Of a stretch of 64,000 bases of DNA, positions 1 through 11,804 are shown piece by piece (positions within the stretch are counted from its first letter, which is position 1; each line of letters opens with the position of its first letter). The DNA is taken from positions 62,001 through 126,000 of the forward strand of contig JAIVFJ010000038.1 of assembly GCA_025765615.1 (NCBI GenBank), given 5' to 3'. The notes under the pieces are model-generated. The model searched no databases, had not been told where the DNA came from, and worked only from the letters and a program-made list of their open reading frames with translations. The DNA is from Zopfochytrium polystomum. Lineage: Eukaryota; Chytridiomycota; Chytridiomycetes; Chytridiales; Chytridiaceae. The translations under genes and the position numbers were made by a program.

Positions 1-26
1 GGAACAAGCGTCGAGCTTGGAACGAT

Positions 27-1235
27 TCAGCGGTCCTCGCGTCCCGACTCGCCCGCGACCCCACCAAGCAACCCTCTCTCCGCCCACCACCTCCGCGCCT
101 CTGGCCGGCCCGCAGCCCTCCTCATCATCTCCTGCGCGTCAAACCCGATCGCGGGCAGCGCGCTCCGTCGGCGCCACCACCACTCGAGCACCTCAACGTG
201 CCCGCCCTCCGTCGCCAACGCCAGCGCCCTCGCCGAGCACCTCAGCTCCAGTCCAGAACACTCCTCCGTCCACCACCGCAGCACGTCCATCCGCGCGTTC
301 TGGAACGCGCCGTCGAGCGCGCGGTGCGTGTAGCGCATCTCCAGCCCGGAGCGCTCCGCCCACCAGCGCAGGCTGTCGACGCGGCCGTTCTGGCTCGCGG
401 AGTCGACGGCGAGGGGTGAGTACAGGAACGGCAGGGAGGAGGATGACGACGACCGACCGCACGTCTGGCGCCACCAGTCGAGGATGGCGATGCGGCCGTT
501 TCCGCTGGCGTAGTCGACGGCGGCGTGCGTGTATCGCAGCGGGAGGCCGCTGTCGACCCACCACTGGAGGACGGCGGGGGTCGTGTGGTGGGTGGACGCG
601 AGGCGGAGGGCGTCGGGGGAGTAGCGGAGCGGGAGGCCGCTGGCGACCCACCAGTCGAGGACGGCCGTGCGGCCGGTCCAGGTGGCGTGGTCGATGGCGC
701 GGTCCGAGTAGCGCAGCTCGAGGGGGGCGCGGGACGTTGCTGCGTCTGTGTTTGCGGCGGCGGCCGCCACCGCCCACCAGCGCAGTGAGACGAGGCGCCC
801 CGAGCGGCTGGCGGCGTCGATGGCGCGGTCGGTGTAGGCGAGTGGCAGGCCGCTGGAGCGCCACCAGTCGAGGACGGCGACGTCGCCGCGCTCGCTTGCG
901 GCGTCGACGGCGCTGGCGGTGTAGCGCGGGGCGACGCGGGCGACGCGGGAGAGCCAGAGGAGCGCGTCCAGCATGGCGACGCGGCGGTCGCTGTTGAGAG
1001 CGGGATCTCGTGCCGTGCCACCGCCGCCCAGTCCTTCGCCAGCGCTGGCGGCGTCGAACTCGAGATTGTGAGCGGAGCGGTAGGCGGCGGCGCGTCGGAA
1101 GTCCGGCGAGAGGAGGGAGGCTGCGAGGAAGCCGTCCTCAGGGCCGTCCAGGAACGAACATATTGCGGCGACGACGGGCTGAGGGAAGCGGGCGGCGGCC
1201 GTCGGGGACGAAGTGCCGTCGAGATGGTGTGGCAT
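27..1235 (-). CDS. WW-type ankyrin-like repeat protein with F-box-like N-terminus
   Basis: Single-exon gene, 402 aa from the ATG at 1235. The open frame extends upstream to 1328, but only through residues unlike the rest. Residues about 15-50 (PQPVVAAICSFLDG followed by LLSPDFRRAA) resemble an F-box or similar short helical adaptor; this is inference. The rest consists of at least seven units of about 35 residues of the form A-[IV]-D-x-A-S-x-x-G-R-x-x-[VIS]-L-x-W-W-x-x-SGLPL-x-Y, an ankyrin-like repeat with a double Trp. Such repeats normally form a solenoid for protein binding. One unit carries a Ser-rich insert. The gene runs to the window edge but ends in its own stop codon. A second protein of the same type lies at 35-36 kb. 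Partner and function are unknown. Confidence 0.8.
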   Translation of the reverse strand: MPHHLDGTSSPTAAARFPQPVVAAICSFLDGPEDGFLAASLLSPDFRRAAAYRSAHNLEFDAASAGEGLGGGGTARDPALNSDRRVAMLDALLWLSRVARVAPRYTASAVDAASERGDVAVLDWWRSSGLPLAYTDRAIDAASRSGRLVSLRWWAVAAAAANTDAATSRAPLELRYSDRAIDHATWTGRTAVLDWWVASGLPLRYSPDALRLASTHHTTPAVLQWWVDSGLPLRYTHAAVDYASGNGRIAILDWWRQTCGRSSSSSSLPFLYSPLAVDSASQNGRVDSLRWWAERSGLEMRYTHRALDGAFQNARMDVLRWWTEECSGLELRCSARALALATEGGHVEVLEWWWRRRSALPAIGFDAQEMMRRAAGRPEARRWWAERGLLGGVAGESGREDR

Positions 1236-1774
1236 TTGGAGCAGGCGTTGGGATGTGGAGCCAGACACTGAAATACTGTGGTGTTGCGCAGTTACTGACA
1301 TATACATTTTCGTCAAAATCGACCACACACAAGGCTTCCTCCTCTTCGCTCAATCAGATGCTATTATATAGCCTGCCTCGTACCTACATGCAACGAAAAT
1401 ATCAGCCTCCTACGGGTGTCTCATACCCAAATTGCGGGACTCTGTAGTAGGTTGCCACACTTTGAGCAGCGCGGCGTCGGCCCACTTTGGCAATCGCACA
1501 CGCAGGAGAAACAGCAAAACGCGAAAATGGGCGGAACTTCCATTTGAGGATGTCGGCGTCCGCCTTCTTACCGTTGGGGTGTGTATTGTCAGCGCGGCGG
1601 CCGACGCCGCGGGTTTTGGTGAGGGGCGGTGCTGTTCGGAGGCCATCAAGGAGCCGTGGGGGTTCAAGTTCCCACGATTTAGGGGAGTATGACCTTCCCC
1701 ACATGGATGTAGTTGGGTAAACAGCAATTTGTTGCGAAAACAACATTTACGGACACAGTCCCATTCCCGTTTTC

Positions 1775-4700
1775 TCACACGCCCGGCACAATCGCCTCCA
1801 ACTCCCCGCGCCTGCGCTCCCACTCGACCTGCGAGTACGTGAACTGGCCCTTGCCCGCGTACCCCCTCTTGACCATCAGCTCGACCAAGAACTGCACGTA
1901 CAGCAGCAGCCGGCGCGGCGGCTCGGCGTCCGGGGTCGGGTTGACGCGCTTTGCGAGGCGGCGAACGAGGTTGCGGCGGTGCCCTCCCCCGGTACTGCCG
2001 CCGCCGCCAGGACCGCTGGGACCGCCGGGGCCGCCCTCTTGGACGTAGCGGTATGTCAGGGGCGGCGCGCGGAGGAACTTTTCGGCCTCGTTGCGCGGCA
2101 TGCCGCCGGGGAAGAGGGACGTGTAGCGGCCGATGACGGTTTGGCAGGTTTTGATGCGCCAGCTCGCGAGGGCGGCGTTGATCTGTTGTTTTTTTTTGGG
2201 TTGGGGGGGTCTCGTCAGAGCCAGTGCTTTTTCTAAAGCTGAGTTGGAAAATACGGTTGTTCGAAAGATCCAGCCGGCCACCGCACCGCGGAGAAACGAG
2301 AAGCAAAAGAAAATAAAGGGGGGAAAAAACTTGCCTTGCCCATCATCCGCCGAACAACGACCTTGCCACTCGCCTCATCCAACCCAATACCACTTGCGTT
2401 CAAAATCTCCTTTACGCGGGATTCCAGGGCGGAGCTCTCGATAAAGATTTCTTCGGCATAGATGGCTTTTAACTCCGGGTCAAACAATGACTGCCAAAGA
2501 GAGGCCGTCGCGTTTGATAGGTGAAAGAAGGGAGAAGAGTTCGGTGAGCTTCAGCAGTTAAACAACGCATGCCCAACAGGCCCACGTCCAAACAGTCCCA
2601 AGAAAGCTCTCACCATGACATCTTCGTCGCTCAAAACCTGCCGGTCGCATCCGTGCTCCTCCATTTCCCGTTTGCAGCAGTCCACGGGATCCGCCTTTTC
2701 TTCCAGCGGCTCTGGCTCGGGCTGCTTTGGGGATAGCGGCGGCGCCCCTTGCCACGAGATGGGTGGCGTGGGCTTTCGAGCGCCCGGAACGGACGGTTCG
2801 ATCGGGCTTTCTGCGGGGGCGCCGGGTAGGGGGTCTTTGAGCGGGGCGGTCTCTGGTGCGGACTCTGCCGGCATCGTCGCACGAGGCTGCGCGACGGTGG
2901 GGGAGTCGGCGTCGGTGTCGGCGTCGGCGTCGGCGTTGGCTTCCGCTTCGGCGTCGGTTTCGGCGTCCTCATCCTCGCCCCCATTGTCGTCGTCCCTCGA
3001 AGCCGCCACAACTGCATCCGCATCCGCAGCGACCCATCCCGACCCAGTTGCAGCAGCGGCGGCGGTGGCAGCGCCAGCGGGGCATTTCGCAGGTCCACAC
3101 AACGCGTCGAGGCGGTCTCCATGGCGCAGCTGGATGAGTGTGAGAAAGGCAGCGTGGAGGTGTGCGGGGACGCCATAAGTTTTCTGGCTGCTGATCGAGG
3201 TTGTCGTGTAGACCTTTTCGTGGAGGTTGTGTCGTTCGCGGAACTTTACGACGCTCAAGTAGGTCTGGGGAAGCTTGTCGCTGACGAAGCTGGGCCAGCG
3301 GGTGCGCACGACGTCGGTCCAGGCCGTGAGGGGCGATTCGCCGGAAGGTGAGGAGGAGGAGGAGGAGGTTGCGGGGGCGGCGGCGCCGCTGGTTCCGGGC
3401 TTTGAAGCGGTGTTATCACCTTTGCCGTCGTTGCCGTCGTCGTCGTCGTCCAATACTATGTCAAAGAAGCAGTCGGGCTTATCGCCATCGGGCTCGCCGA
3501 CCTTCGACGGCACTCCCTCGCCTTTTATGGTACGACGCTGTGAAAACATTGAGCCCATGGAAGTACCGAAAAACATGGTAATCTCCCTCATGTAGGCTCG
3601 CTGAAGCGAGTCCGGGATGAGTTCGGTCGCACCAGACGATGAGACGGCGGGCGCGATCCCACGCTTTGCGAAAAACACGTCGCGCGTCCAGGAGTCCAAG
3701 CGTGAATCCAGAGTCGGCACCTTGCCGTAACGATAGCCCGGCCACAGTTGGCTGACGAGGGAAGACCACGGTACTGCGCGCTTCTCTGGAACAGCTCGGT
3801 CCGTCTCCGAATCTTCCTTGTCGTGACGGCCGTTGTCCGCCTCTTCCTCCTCCGTTTCGTCTTCCACAGGTTCCTCTCCGCCCTCGTCGCCACTCTCCTC
3901 CTCCGCCTCCGCCAGCTTGCGCCTCTTCGCCTGTGGAGGCCCCGCGGCCCCGTCGTCACGGGACGCGGACCTCCTCGACCGCGCCTCTGCGCGCGGCCAG
4001 AGCCGATCCGCGACGCGACCGATCCTCGCGTCCATAAAGAACAGGAACGCGTCCATATTCTCGGTCCGAACGATTCGCCTCTCGCGGTCTGCCTCGGGGA
4101 TGTCGGGGCGCGACTCGAAAAACTTTACCATGGTCGACCGTAGCTGTTTGCGGCAGCCCAGCGTCGGCGTCATGGCCATCGAAGGCCAGAGGTTGCGCAT
4201 GGCCATCGTCCAATAATACCCGCCTCCTGCTCCTCCTCCTTTGACCGCCGTCGCCGCTTTGTCAGGCGTTCCGACATCCGGTGGCGGCTGCCGCTCCTCG
4301 GGCGGCGGGGATGTCGTCACGCCCAACCGGTCGTCCAGCTTCTTCCCGACGGCAGCGGTCATGTACTTGAGAAAGCCCTCTTGGTGCGCCCCAGGAATCA
4401 GCATCCCCCTCCTTCGCTGACCCGCGCGTCTCTCGATTCGGTTGTCTGCGATAAACTGGTTCGCGGCGGCGCGGATCATCTCGATGATCGCCTCGTGGCC
4501 CTTCTTCGCGATCGGCCATTTCCGACGAATCACGTCCACCCAGTGTGCCGCGTCGTCGCCCTCCTCCTCGTCCTCTGAAGGCGGCTCCGCGTCAGGCGCG
4601 GGTCGCTTGAGCGTCGTTGGCGGGTTGCGCTGCTGCGGCGGCGGCGTCGACGACGAACTCTTAGTCGCCCGCGCCGCCGCAGGGCTGGCGGGACCAAGCG

Positions 4701-5271
4701 AGGACTCCTCAGACCGCGCATGTTTCGGCTCGCTGGCGCCGGAGCCTCTGCCGGCCACATCCACGAGGGAATCCGAGGGCGGCGGGGAGACGATAGCGTC
4801 GGCGGCCTTGTTGGCGGCCTTTCGGTGCCGCCTCCAAGCGTCCGCAACGTCACTTACAGCAGCAGCGGCGCCACCCGTCACCGGGTCCTTCTGCTCCTCC
4901 GCCGGATCCGTCGGGGTGGTCGGGGCGCTGGTGTTGGTGCCGGTGGTGGTGGTGGCGGCCGCGGCGTGGAACAGGGCGTCGGCCAGGTCCAGCTGCAGCC
5001 TTGCGACCTCCCGGCGCAGGCGGTCGTTGTCGAGGCGCAGGCGGTCGTTGTTGAGGGCGGCCTGCTTGAGGCGGGCGTCGCGGCGGCCGATCTCTACGCA
5101 GGCGCGGTCGAGGATCTCCTCGACGTCGAGCTTGAGCTGGGCGTACATTTCGGGCGTGAGGACGGCGGTTGGGAGTGTTGCGGGTAAGGCGGCGGGCGCT
5201 GCTGTTCCTCCTCCTGCGGAGTGGGCCTGTCTGGAGTGTCTGGAGGAGGAGGAGGGCGTCGCCGTCCCCAT
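1775..5271 (-). CDS. WRWP-module family protein, member A
   Basis: Three exons: 5271-2614, 2490-2335 and 2182-1775, giving 1073 aa. Intron 1 (GTGAGA...GGCAG, phase 0) removes an in-frame stop at 2551. Intron 2 is GC-AG (AAG|GCAAGT...CAACAG). The N-terminus has the family signature MYAQLKLDVEEILDRA followed by a heptad-rich coiled coil (residues about 40-100). Four modules start near residues 243, 352, 500 and 649, each opening with W-x-x-[VLM]-x-R/S-x-[KLR]-W-P; module 4 (WTDVVRTRWPSF) is closest to the consensus. Linkers are acidic or Ser/Pro-rich and disordered. Unlike its relatives it has a C-terminal extension of about 190 residues encoded mostly by exons 2-3 (contains SLFDPELKAIYAEE and RRLLLYVQFLVELMVKRG). 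Modules plus a coiled coil suggest a multivalent binding protein, but no function can be assigned. Confidence 0.8.
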
Positions 5272-5551
5272 GTATTAGAGCTGTGTGTCTGTGACAAGGC
5301 AGGGGGCGTGTGAAAATTGTCCAACAAGAGCCAGAACGGATTTTTTTTGATTAATGACTGCGACTCTCAAGGCGGAAGGAAACGAAGCGCCGACTCAAAT
5401 GTATTTTCAATTTCGTTTTTCGTTTTCTTTTTTTTCATAGATCGACATCCAGGGAAAAGGTATTTATGAAAAAGTGAGCACCAGAAAGAAAGCGACGTTG
5501 AACGTAGGCTGTGAGGAATCAAGGTGAGGAAGTGGCAGCGGGAGGGGAAAG

Positions 5552-5752
5552 AAAAAAAAAAAAAAAAAAAAAGAGAGAGAGAAGTGAAGGAAAGCCAAGA
5601 GGCGGGAAACAGAAAGTCCTATGACGTGAAAATAGTACAATAGTTGTGGTTTCGGGGGGGGGGGGGGGGTGAACTCCAAGAGATCTCGAGTCGCCTGCCC
5701 ACGACGTACGCAGGCAAGACGTCTCTCAGACTCCGCGCCATCGTGTACACAC

Positions 5753-5825
<73 letters not shown>
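5552..5825. repeat. Poly-A (5552-5572) and (AC)n tract (5757-5825)
   Basis: Two simple repeats lie just downstream of the permease stop codon. The (AC)n run is about 68 nt and nearly perfect and ends in a short (TC)n. On the transcribed strand of the permease they would lie in the 3' UTR or the intergenic spacer. No gene is visible between member A (starts 5271) and the permease stop. Confidence 0.9.
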
Positions 5826-5828
<3 letters not shown>

Positions 5829-5856
5829 TCTCTCTCTCTCTTTCCCCTCGCAGCCC

Positions 5857-7570
5857 TCACATTGCGACGTGGAACTCGCCCTTCTCTCCGTCGGCCCTCT
5901 TGACGTCAACGACAATCTCGGCCTCCAGCAACCTCTTCCTGACGACCTCGCCCCTCTTCCACACGGGCACGCTCGCGTCGCTGTCAAACAGCTCGCCGAC
6001 GCGCTCGAGCGGGATGTGCCTGGTCTCGGGGAGGAGGAAGAACACGAACGGGATAGCCAGGGTGGTGACGCCCGCAAAGACAAAGTAAAACTTGCTTCCG
6101 ATGGACGCAAACGCGTTCGGTGTGGTGCGACTGATGAGGAGGTTCCACGCCCAGTTCGCGCAGGCGACAAAGGCCTGCCCGGCGGCGCGGGAGCCGATGG
6201 GGAATGCCTCGGAGCCAAAGACCCACGGGGTGCCGTTCCAGGTGGTGCCGTAGAAGGCGGTCCAGATGTAGAACGCGGCGAGCATGCTCTTGCTGCCCGG
6301 AGTCAGGTCGCCCGAGGAGAAGCTGGAGGGCGGCGCGACGGCGAGGTAGATTGCGATCCACCACAGCGAGAGCGCGGTGCCGACTGCGCCGACGAGGAAG
6401 ATGTTTCGGCGGCCGACGCGGTCGATCAGGAACAGCAGCCACACGGCGGCGCCGAGGGTTTTGATGACGCCAAAGATGCCGGTGGAGAGGAGCCCGGCGT
6501 TCAGGCTGTTGATGCCAAAGGACTTGATGATGGTCGGCGAGTAGTAGTTGATGGCGTTGATGGCGGTGCCGTTCTGGAACATGAAGAGCATGACGGCGAG
6601 GAAGAGGCGGTAGCGGATGCCCTTGGAGAAGAGCTGGCGCAGCGGGCCGACGAGGTCGGTGCCGACCTCCTTCTGCTCGGCCTCGACGCCGCGCTGCATC
6701 ATGTCGAGCTCGTCGAGAAGGAACGCGTGGTCCTCGGGGAGGTGCCGGATGGTGGCCAGGTTCTTAAGGGCGAGCTCGCGGTTGCCCTTGGTAAGCAGCC
6801 AGCGCGGGGACTCGATGAGGAACGGCGCGGTGATGCAGAAGAGCCCGCCGGGGATGAGCTGGACGCCAAAGGGAATACGCCACTGAGTGGTCGAAGGGGC
6901 CATGTTGACGCTGACGCCGTAGTTGATGAAGAAGCCAACGAGCCCGCCCGCCTGCCAGCCGAGCTCGTACATGCCGACGAGGGCGCCGCGGAACGAGGCC
7001 GGCGCAATCTCGGCAATGTAGAGTGGGGTGATGTTGGACGCGGCGCCGATGGCCAGGCCGGCGACGGCGCGGCCGCCGTAGATGGGGCCCAGGCCGGTGG
7101 AGGGCGAGGCGATAGTCATGACGATCGAGCCGATGGTGAAGAGCACCGCCGCAGCGAGGAGCCCCCAGCGCCGGCCGGCGTAAAAGGTGAGAGGGTAGCC
7201 CATAAAGGAACCAAAGATGGCGCCGATCTGGTACGTGGTGACCAGGTTGGCCGACGTGTTGGGGTCCAAAGTACCAAAGTCGGCGATGAACGACGGCAAC
7301 ACGATCGTTCCTGCGTGAGAGAGTCCATGATGTTGTGGTGAGGAGGAGCGGGTGGGAGTTGTAAGTGATGCGAGGCGTGCACAGCCAGGACGAAGCCAAA
7401 AAACGTTTTCGCACGCACGCACACACACACACACACACACCTCCCACAAAGGCACTGTCGTAGCCTATCATGACGGAGGCGAAGGAGGCGATGATGGCAA
7501 GGGTCCAGATTCGCCAGTTCCAGATCTCCTTGGGGGTGTTTGGACCCAAGTCCACGAAGAGGGAAACCAT
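5857..7570 (-). CDS. MFS sugar/quinate-type permease
   Basis: Two exons, 7570-7441 and 7310-5857, phase-1 intron, 527 aa, the usual length for the sugar porter family. Major facilitator hallmarks: GYDSAFVGG in TM1, GRRWG after TM2, a TM4-5 loop reading GRAVAGLAIGAASNITPLYI then AEIAPASFRGALVGMYE, SPRWLL after TM6, DRVGRR between TM8 and TM9, and PETRHIPLE after TM12. The GxGxGAASNxxPxYIxEIAP pattern and the 'YELGWQ.GG..GFFINYGV' stretch are typical of fungal quinate permeases (QutD/Qa-y), so proton-coupled uptake of quinate or a related polyol/sugar across the plasma membrane is likely. It is divergently placed to a shikimate/quinate dehydrogenase. The intron donor lies inside a (GT)n run. 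Confidence 0.88.
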
Positions 7571-8059
7571 TCTTTTTTTTTTTTTATCTCTCGGCAGTTG
7601 TATGTATCTCCAGTTGGTTAGAAGGGGGATGAGGGATGAGGAACGTGGGCAGCGGCCAATCCACAAATCTATTTTTTTGGCGGGGAGGGGAGAAGGGGCT
7701 GGAGTGAGTATATAACGAAAAAATCAGTAGGGGTTGCACGGTGGAGCGACTGGAGGCGGGTGGAACGTTTGTTGTGCACGCAATAGGAGGATAAAATCCG
7801 AAAGGAAAGGAGGAGGTTCGTGGGCGGGCGGACGGGGCGGGCCAAGAAGAGCAAGAAGTGCTTGTGGGTTGTTATTGATCAAGGGCCAATAAATTTATGC
7901 CGCGCTTCTTCTTGCTGCAGGTGGGGGGAATGGAAGGATTTGCAATGTAGCGCGCTAGCAGTCACGCGAGCCCACACCCAACAACAACCTGTCTCGGTCT
8001 TGTTGGCTTGATCGCTGCGCCCTTCCCCAAAGGAAGCAGGAGAGAGAGAGAGAGAGAGA

Positions 8060-8093
<34 letters not shown>

Positions 8094-8529
8094 ATCAGGT
8101 GCGGCCACCACCCAGTTCCCTTCTGTCAAAGATCCTGTTAGGAGATTGATCTGATCCAACCACATAATCGATGGATGGAGAGTTTGGATGGGGGCAGAGA
8201 CAGAGCCACAGTAGGGCCCGGAGACAGGCGGAACCCGACGCAGGTCGAAAAAACAACGGAGCAGAGACAGACACCGTCGTCGACTGAAGCGGGTCATGTG
8301 CGAGTAGTGCTTCGGTCCGAGCAACGAAGCGTCTATATTAGGATAAAAATTCCCGGGACGAATGCCGTCCGCTGGAACTGTCCGAAGGAAAAAAAAAAAA
8401 GAAAAGAAAAGAAAAAAATTGGTGTTGTATTTTCGTGCTTCGTGGGAGACAAACTGATTGATGTGCAGTAACGAAAGACAGAAAAAAACAAAACAAACAA
8501 AAAAAGAAAAACAAAACAGAGAAAAGAAA
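7571..8529. promoter_or_regulatory. Divergent intergenic region between permease and dehydrogenase
   Basis: About 960 bp separates the two ATGs and must hold both promoters. It contains a composite microsatellite at 8041-8093 ((GA)n, (TG)n, (GA)n) and an A-rich stretch just before the dehydrogenase ATG. I could not identify a convincing palindromic Zn-cluster site by eye. No gene is seen here. Confidence 0.55.
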
Positions 8530-10208
8530 ATGACAATCTCCGATCGCAGGACTGCTGCTGCCACTTTGCCGGCGAAGGCGACGACATCGGCGGAGGCGGC
8601 CGCACCATCACCACCCACGCAGCCTCAGCAAGAGCAGCAGCGCTCGAGTAACACGCTCGCCACGGGCCGAACAGCGCTCTTTGGCTACCCCATCGTGCGT
8701 CTTTACTTCGCTTCCCAAGTCGCCGTTTCAATCGCCCCCCGCCCCCTAACACAACACCCCGAACTCCCCCCCACCCGCAGTCCCTCTCCCTCGCGCCAAC
8801 CTTCCACGCCGCCTGCTTCGCCCGCCGCGGCGTCCCCGCGCCCGCCTGGACCTGCACACTCCTCGAGTCCGAGACCTTTGCCGACCTCGCGCGCTTCGTC
8901 GACGGCGACGACGCACGCCGCGCGTTCGGCGGCTGCGCCGTCACCATGCCGCACAAGGCCGCCGTGCTGCAGTGGGTCGACGCCGTCGACGAGGAGGCCG
9001 CGGTCATTGGCGCTGCAAATACCGTCTACTGGAGGGAGACGGCTGCTGATGATCGTGTAGGAGGGTCGGGTGGGAAGAGGCTGCTGGCTGCGACCAACGT
9101 GAGGTTTTGGCTTTTGGTTCTCCCTTCCACCGGGTCGCTGACAACACACGTGAACACGCGTGCGCATCTTCGCACGCCACATTGCTCACACACATTCGCA
9201 TGTTCGCGCACACGCAACGATACGCGTCCGCGCACACGCAAAAACTTCCGCCGCCCACGACACGCCGCCCACCTAGACCGACGTAGCCGGCATCGCGCAC
9301 TCGATCCTCGCCGCATCTCCTCCCACCGCTCGACCAGCCTCCTCCGCACCCCGCCGCCCACCGACCGCGATAGTCGTCGGCGGCGGCGGCACGACGCGCA
9401 CCGCGATCTACACGCTGCGGCGCGTGCTCGGGTGCGGCGCGATCCACGTCGTGAACAGGCTCGACTCGGAGGTGGCCGCGATCGTCGCGGATTTCACCGC
9501 GCGGGGCTTTGACGGCGTGGCGCAGGTGCGCACGCCCGAGGAGGCTGCGGTGGTGCTCGAGGGCGTGGCGCCGGATGTCGTGGTGTAAGTGGGGGTCGTG
9601 GCGGTTTTTTTTTTTTTTTTTTTTTTTTCCTCGGTTTGGTTGATCTTTTCGCCTGACCTGGTCTTTGAACTGCCTACTACGACACATCAAAAGCAACGCA
9701 ATCCCGTCGCACCCGCCCGCGACTCCCGGCGAGCACCTCGCGCGGTCGACGATCGAGTCGATCCTCGCCCTCCCGCCCCGCGCCGGCGGCAGCGCGTTCG
9801 GCAACGGCACGCCCGTGTTCCTCGAAATGTGAGCTGCTTTAAAACTTCTCCAGTTTCCCCCGCGCTGCTTTGTCGCCTTCAAGCTAACACAGAAACGAAA
9901 AAAAAAAAAAAAAAAAAAAAACGCCCCCAAGGTGCTACCACCCGCACCCGTGGACCGAGATCTCGGGCGTCGCCGCGTCGCGCGGGTGGCGCGTCATCCA
10001 GGGTATGGAGTGCATGTACCACCAGGCCATCGCGCAGCAGGTGCTGTGGCTGCCGTTCGGCGCGGCGCCGGGCGACGCCGACTTTCTCCGTGACGTGGAC
10101 GCGGCCAAAGCGGCGTGGCTGGAGGCGGGGAGGGCTGCGGTGCTGGAGGTGCTTCGGAAACGAGGGGTTGGCGTCGGTGGGGGTGGGGGCGGCGGCGGGA
10201 AGTCCTAA
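8530..10208 (+). CDS. Shikimate/quinate dehydrogenase
   Basis: Five exons: 8530-8694, 8781-9098, 9277-9584, 9694-9828, 9932-10208; phases agree and total 400 aa. The first 50 residues are a low-complexity extension. The catalytic fold follows: SLSLAPTFH (substrate-binding Ser pair), VTMPHK (catalytic Lys, about residue 114), GAANT, TDVAGI (catalytic Asp), then a nucleotide-binding loop GGGGTTR and a 'VVNR' strand end. These are the ordered hallmarks of the AroE/quinate dehydrogenase superfamily, which interconverts quinate/3-dehydroquinate or shikimate/3-dehydroshikimate with NAD(P). Fungal biosynthetic shikimate dehydrogenase is normally part of the AROM pentafunctional protein, so a stand-alone enzyme next to a permease is more likely catabolic. 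Cofactor and substrate preference cannot be decided from sequence. Confidence 0.87.
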
Positions 10209-11804
10209 GGGTTGTTTTTTGACCTTTTGTAACGGCCGTAGTGCAACAATCAGTTTGACAAGAAGGGAGTCATCGACCGTCGGACAACCTGTCAGTCCCG
10301 TGGATGCAAAAGCAACATGGTGAAAGGGTCTGAGCTTTTCCTACTGCACCTGCCGCGCTTCTCTCCATCGACACCACCCAATGCTCCTTCGTTTCCCAAC
10401 GTTCTCCAGCTAGCCTTTTGGTCACCAAATGATAGAAAGCGTTCGGTAACACCAAATCAGAGAAAGATTTACTTGCACTCTCTACCAGCCTTGCAAGCAC
10501 GAAATCACCTATGCCTTCCTCCAGCTATTCTCCACACGAAACTTCCCAGCTTTAAAAATTGTCTCATCTGTTCAACCGTCTTCATCACAATTCAGTTCAG
10601 TCCTTGTGCATGCAAAGCAAAAGCCAGGCGACAAGCTTATTCTTCATTCTTAAAAAAAGGATTCTTTCTTGAACTATGGCGCTGTATTTGAAAAACGCAC
10701 AAGTTGTCCAAAAAGTTTGAGGGTTAAAATGAAGCGCCATCTTTCGTCCTGTTGAAATAGAATATGATACTTTGGGCACTCTTGCCTTGCTTGATGAGAA
10801 TAGAGTCACTGATTTCTCCTGGGTTCATCACTTCTGGCATAAGTTGATCTGACCATCTTGCAAAGTGGAAGCGTGCTTACTGGTGTGATGCTGCTCCTCC
10901 ATACTGAGCTTGGTTGTGATCTGCGTGAGGGTAAAAGGAAATCAACGTCCAGGCCTACTCAACTTGATGGTAGTTTGTACTCCAAAGTTTCATTGCAAAA
11001 GAGGGTTGAAAAATTGGCAAAATTTTCCAAAAACTCTGGGTGACGAAACATTTGCCACTGAACTCAAACTGTACAGTGGGACGACAAACAATTTCGTGGA
11101 AAACTCCAAAAAAAAACGTGGACATGGACAAATCCACATAGGGAAGCTCTGTCAATATCTTTGAAACTTTTTTTTGTTGCCTGAAGGCCAAGCCAACAGG
11201 GCTGGATGGTTCAGCAACCTGGCTGTTACTCTATGGTTGGTTCAGATTAATAGTTCTTTGAAAATGAAGTCAAGCGATTGAAGCCTTGAGCATGGCTTTG
11301 GTCGCAAGATTACAGAGCGAATTGGCAGGAAATTGGTACAGTAATCTGGAATTAACTGCATTTTGTCGTTAAGCTTCACAAGTTTTCCAACAGACTTACT
11401 CATGCTCACTGTAATTCTTTCTCACCTGTTTTACAGTGTTGACGTTACTTTCCTTTAGAGATGTGCAACACTTATAAATTTCTGCCATTTTGCAGTTAAA
11501 CCAGGAGAGTTACAGTGAAGGCCGTAAACCTTGGCACACTTTTAGTCATTTTTTTCCGCAAAAGCTTTGACATGATATAGAGGAAGACCGATTAAAATTA
11601 CGTCAGAAGACAAAAAAACACGAGGCCAACGTTCTGGTTCAAACGCCATATGAGATTCTCAAGTATCTCACATAAGGTGTTTGCCAAAGTCTAGGTTCTC
11701 AACAAGCTCTTACTTACTATGCGACAGATAACACATCATTCATTTTTTTATTACCCTATCTGAAAGAGGGGTTGTTCCCATAATTTTTCTTACTTTTTCT
11801 CCTA

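Noticed and set aside
2551..2613. C-terminal 'VRAFLGLFGRGPVGHALFNC' as the real end of member A
   Set aside because: It starts exactly at a GTGAGA donor and ends at a stop just before a good acceptor (TTTGGCAG), after which a long open frame resumes in phase; better explained as intron.
5644..7341. 565-codon plus-strand frame opposite the permease
   Set aside because: Antisense shadow in GC-rich sequence; it translates the (CA)n tract and a Gly/Asp/Glu-rich string with no domain, whereas the minus strand encodes a clear MFS protein.
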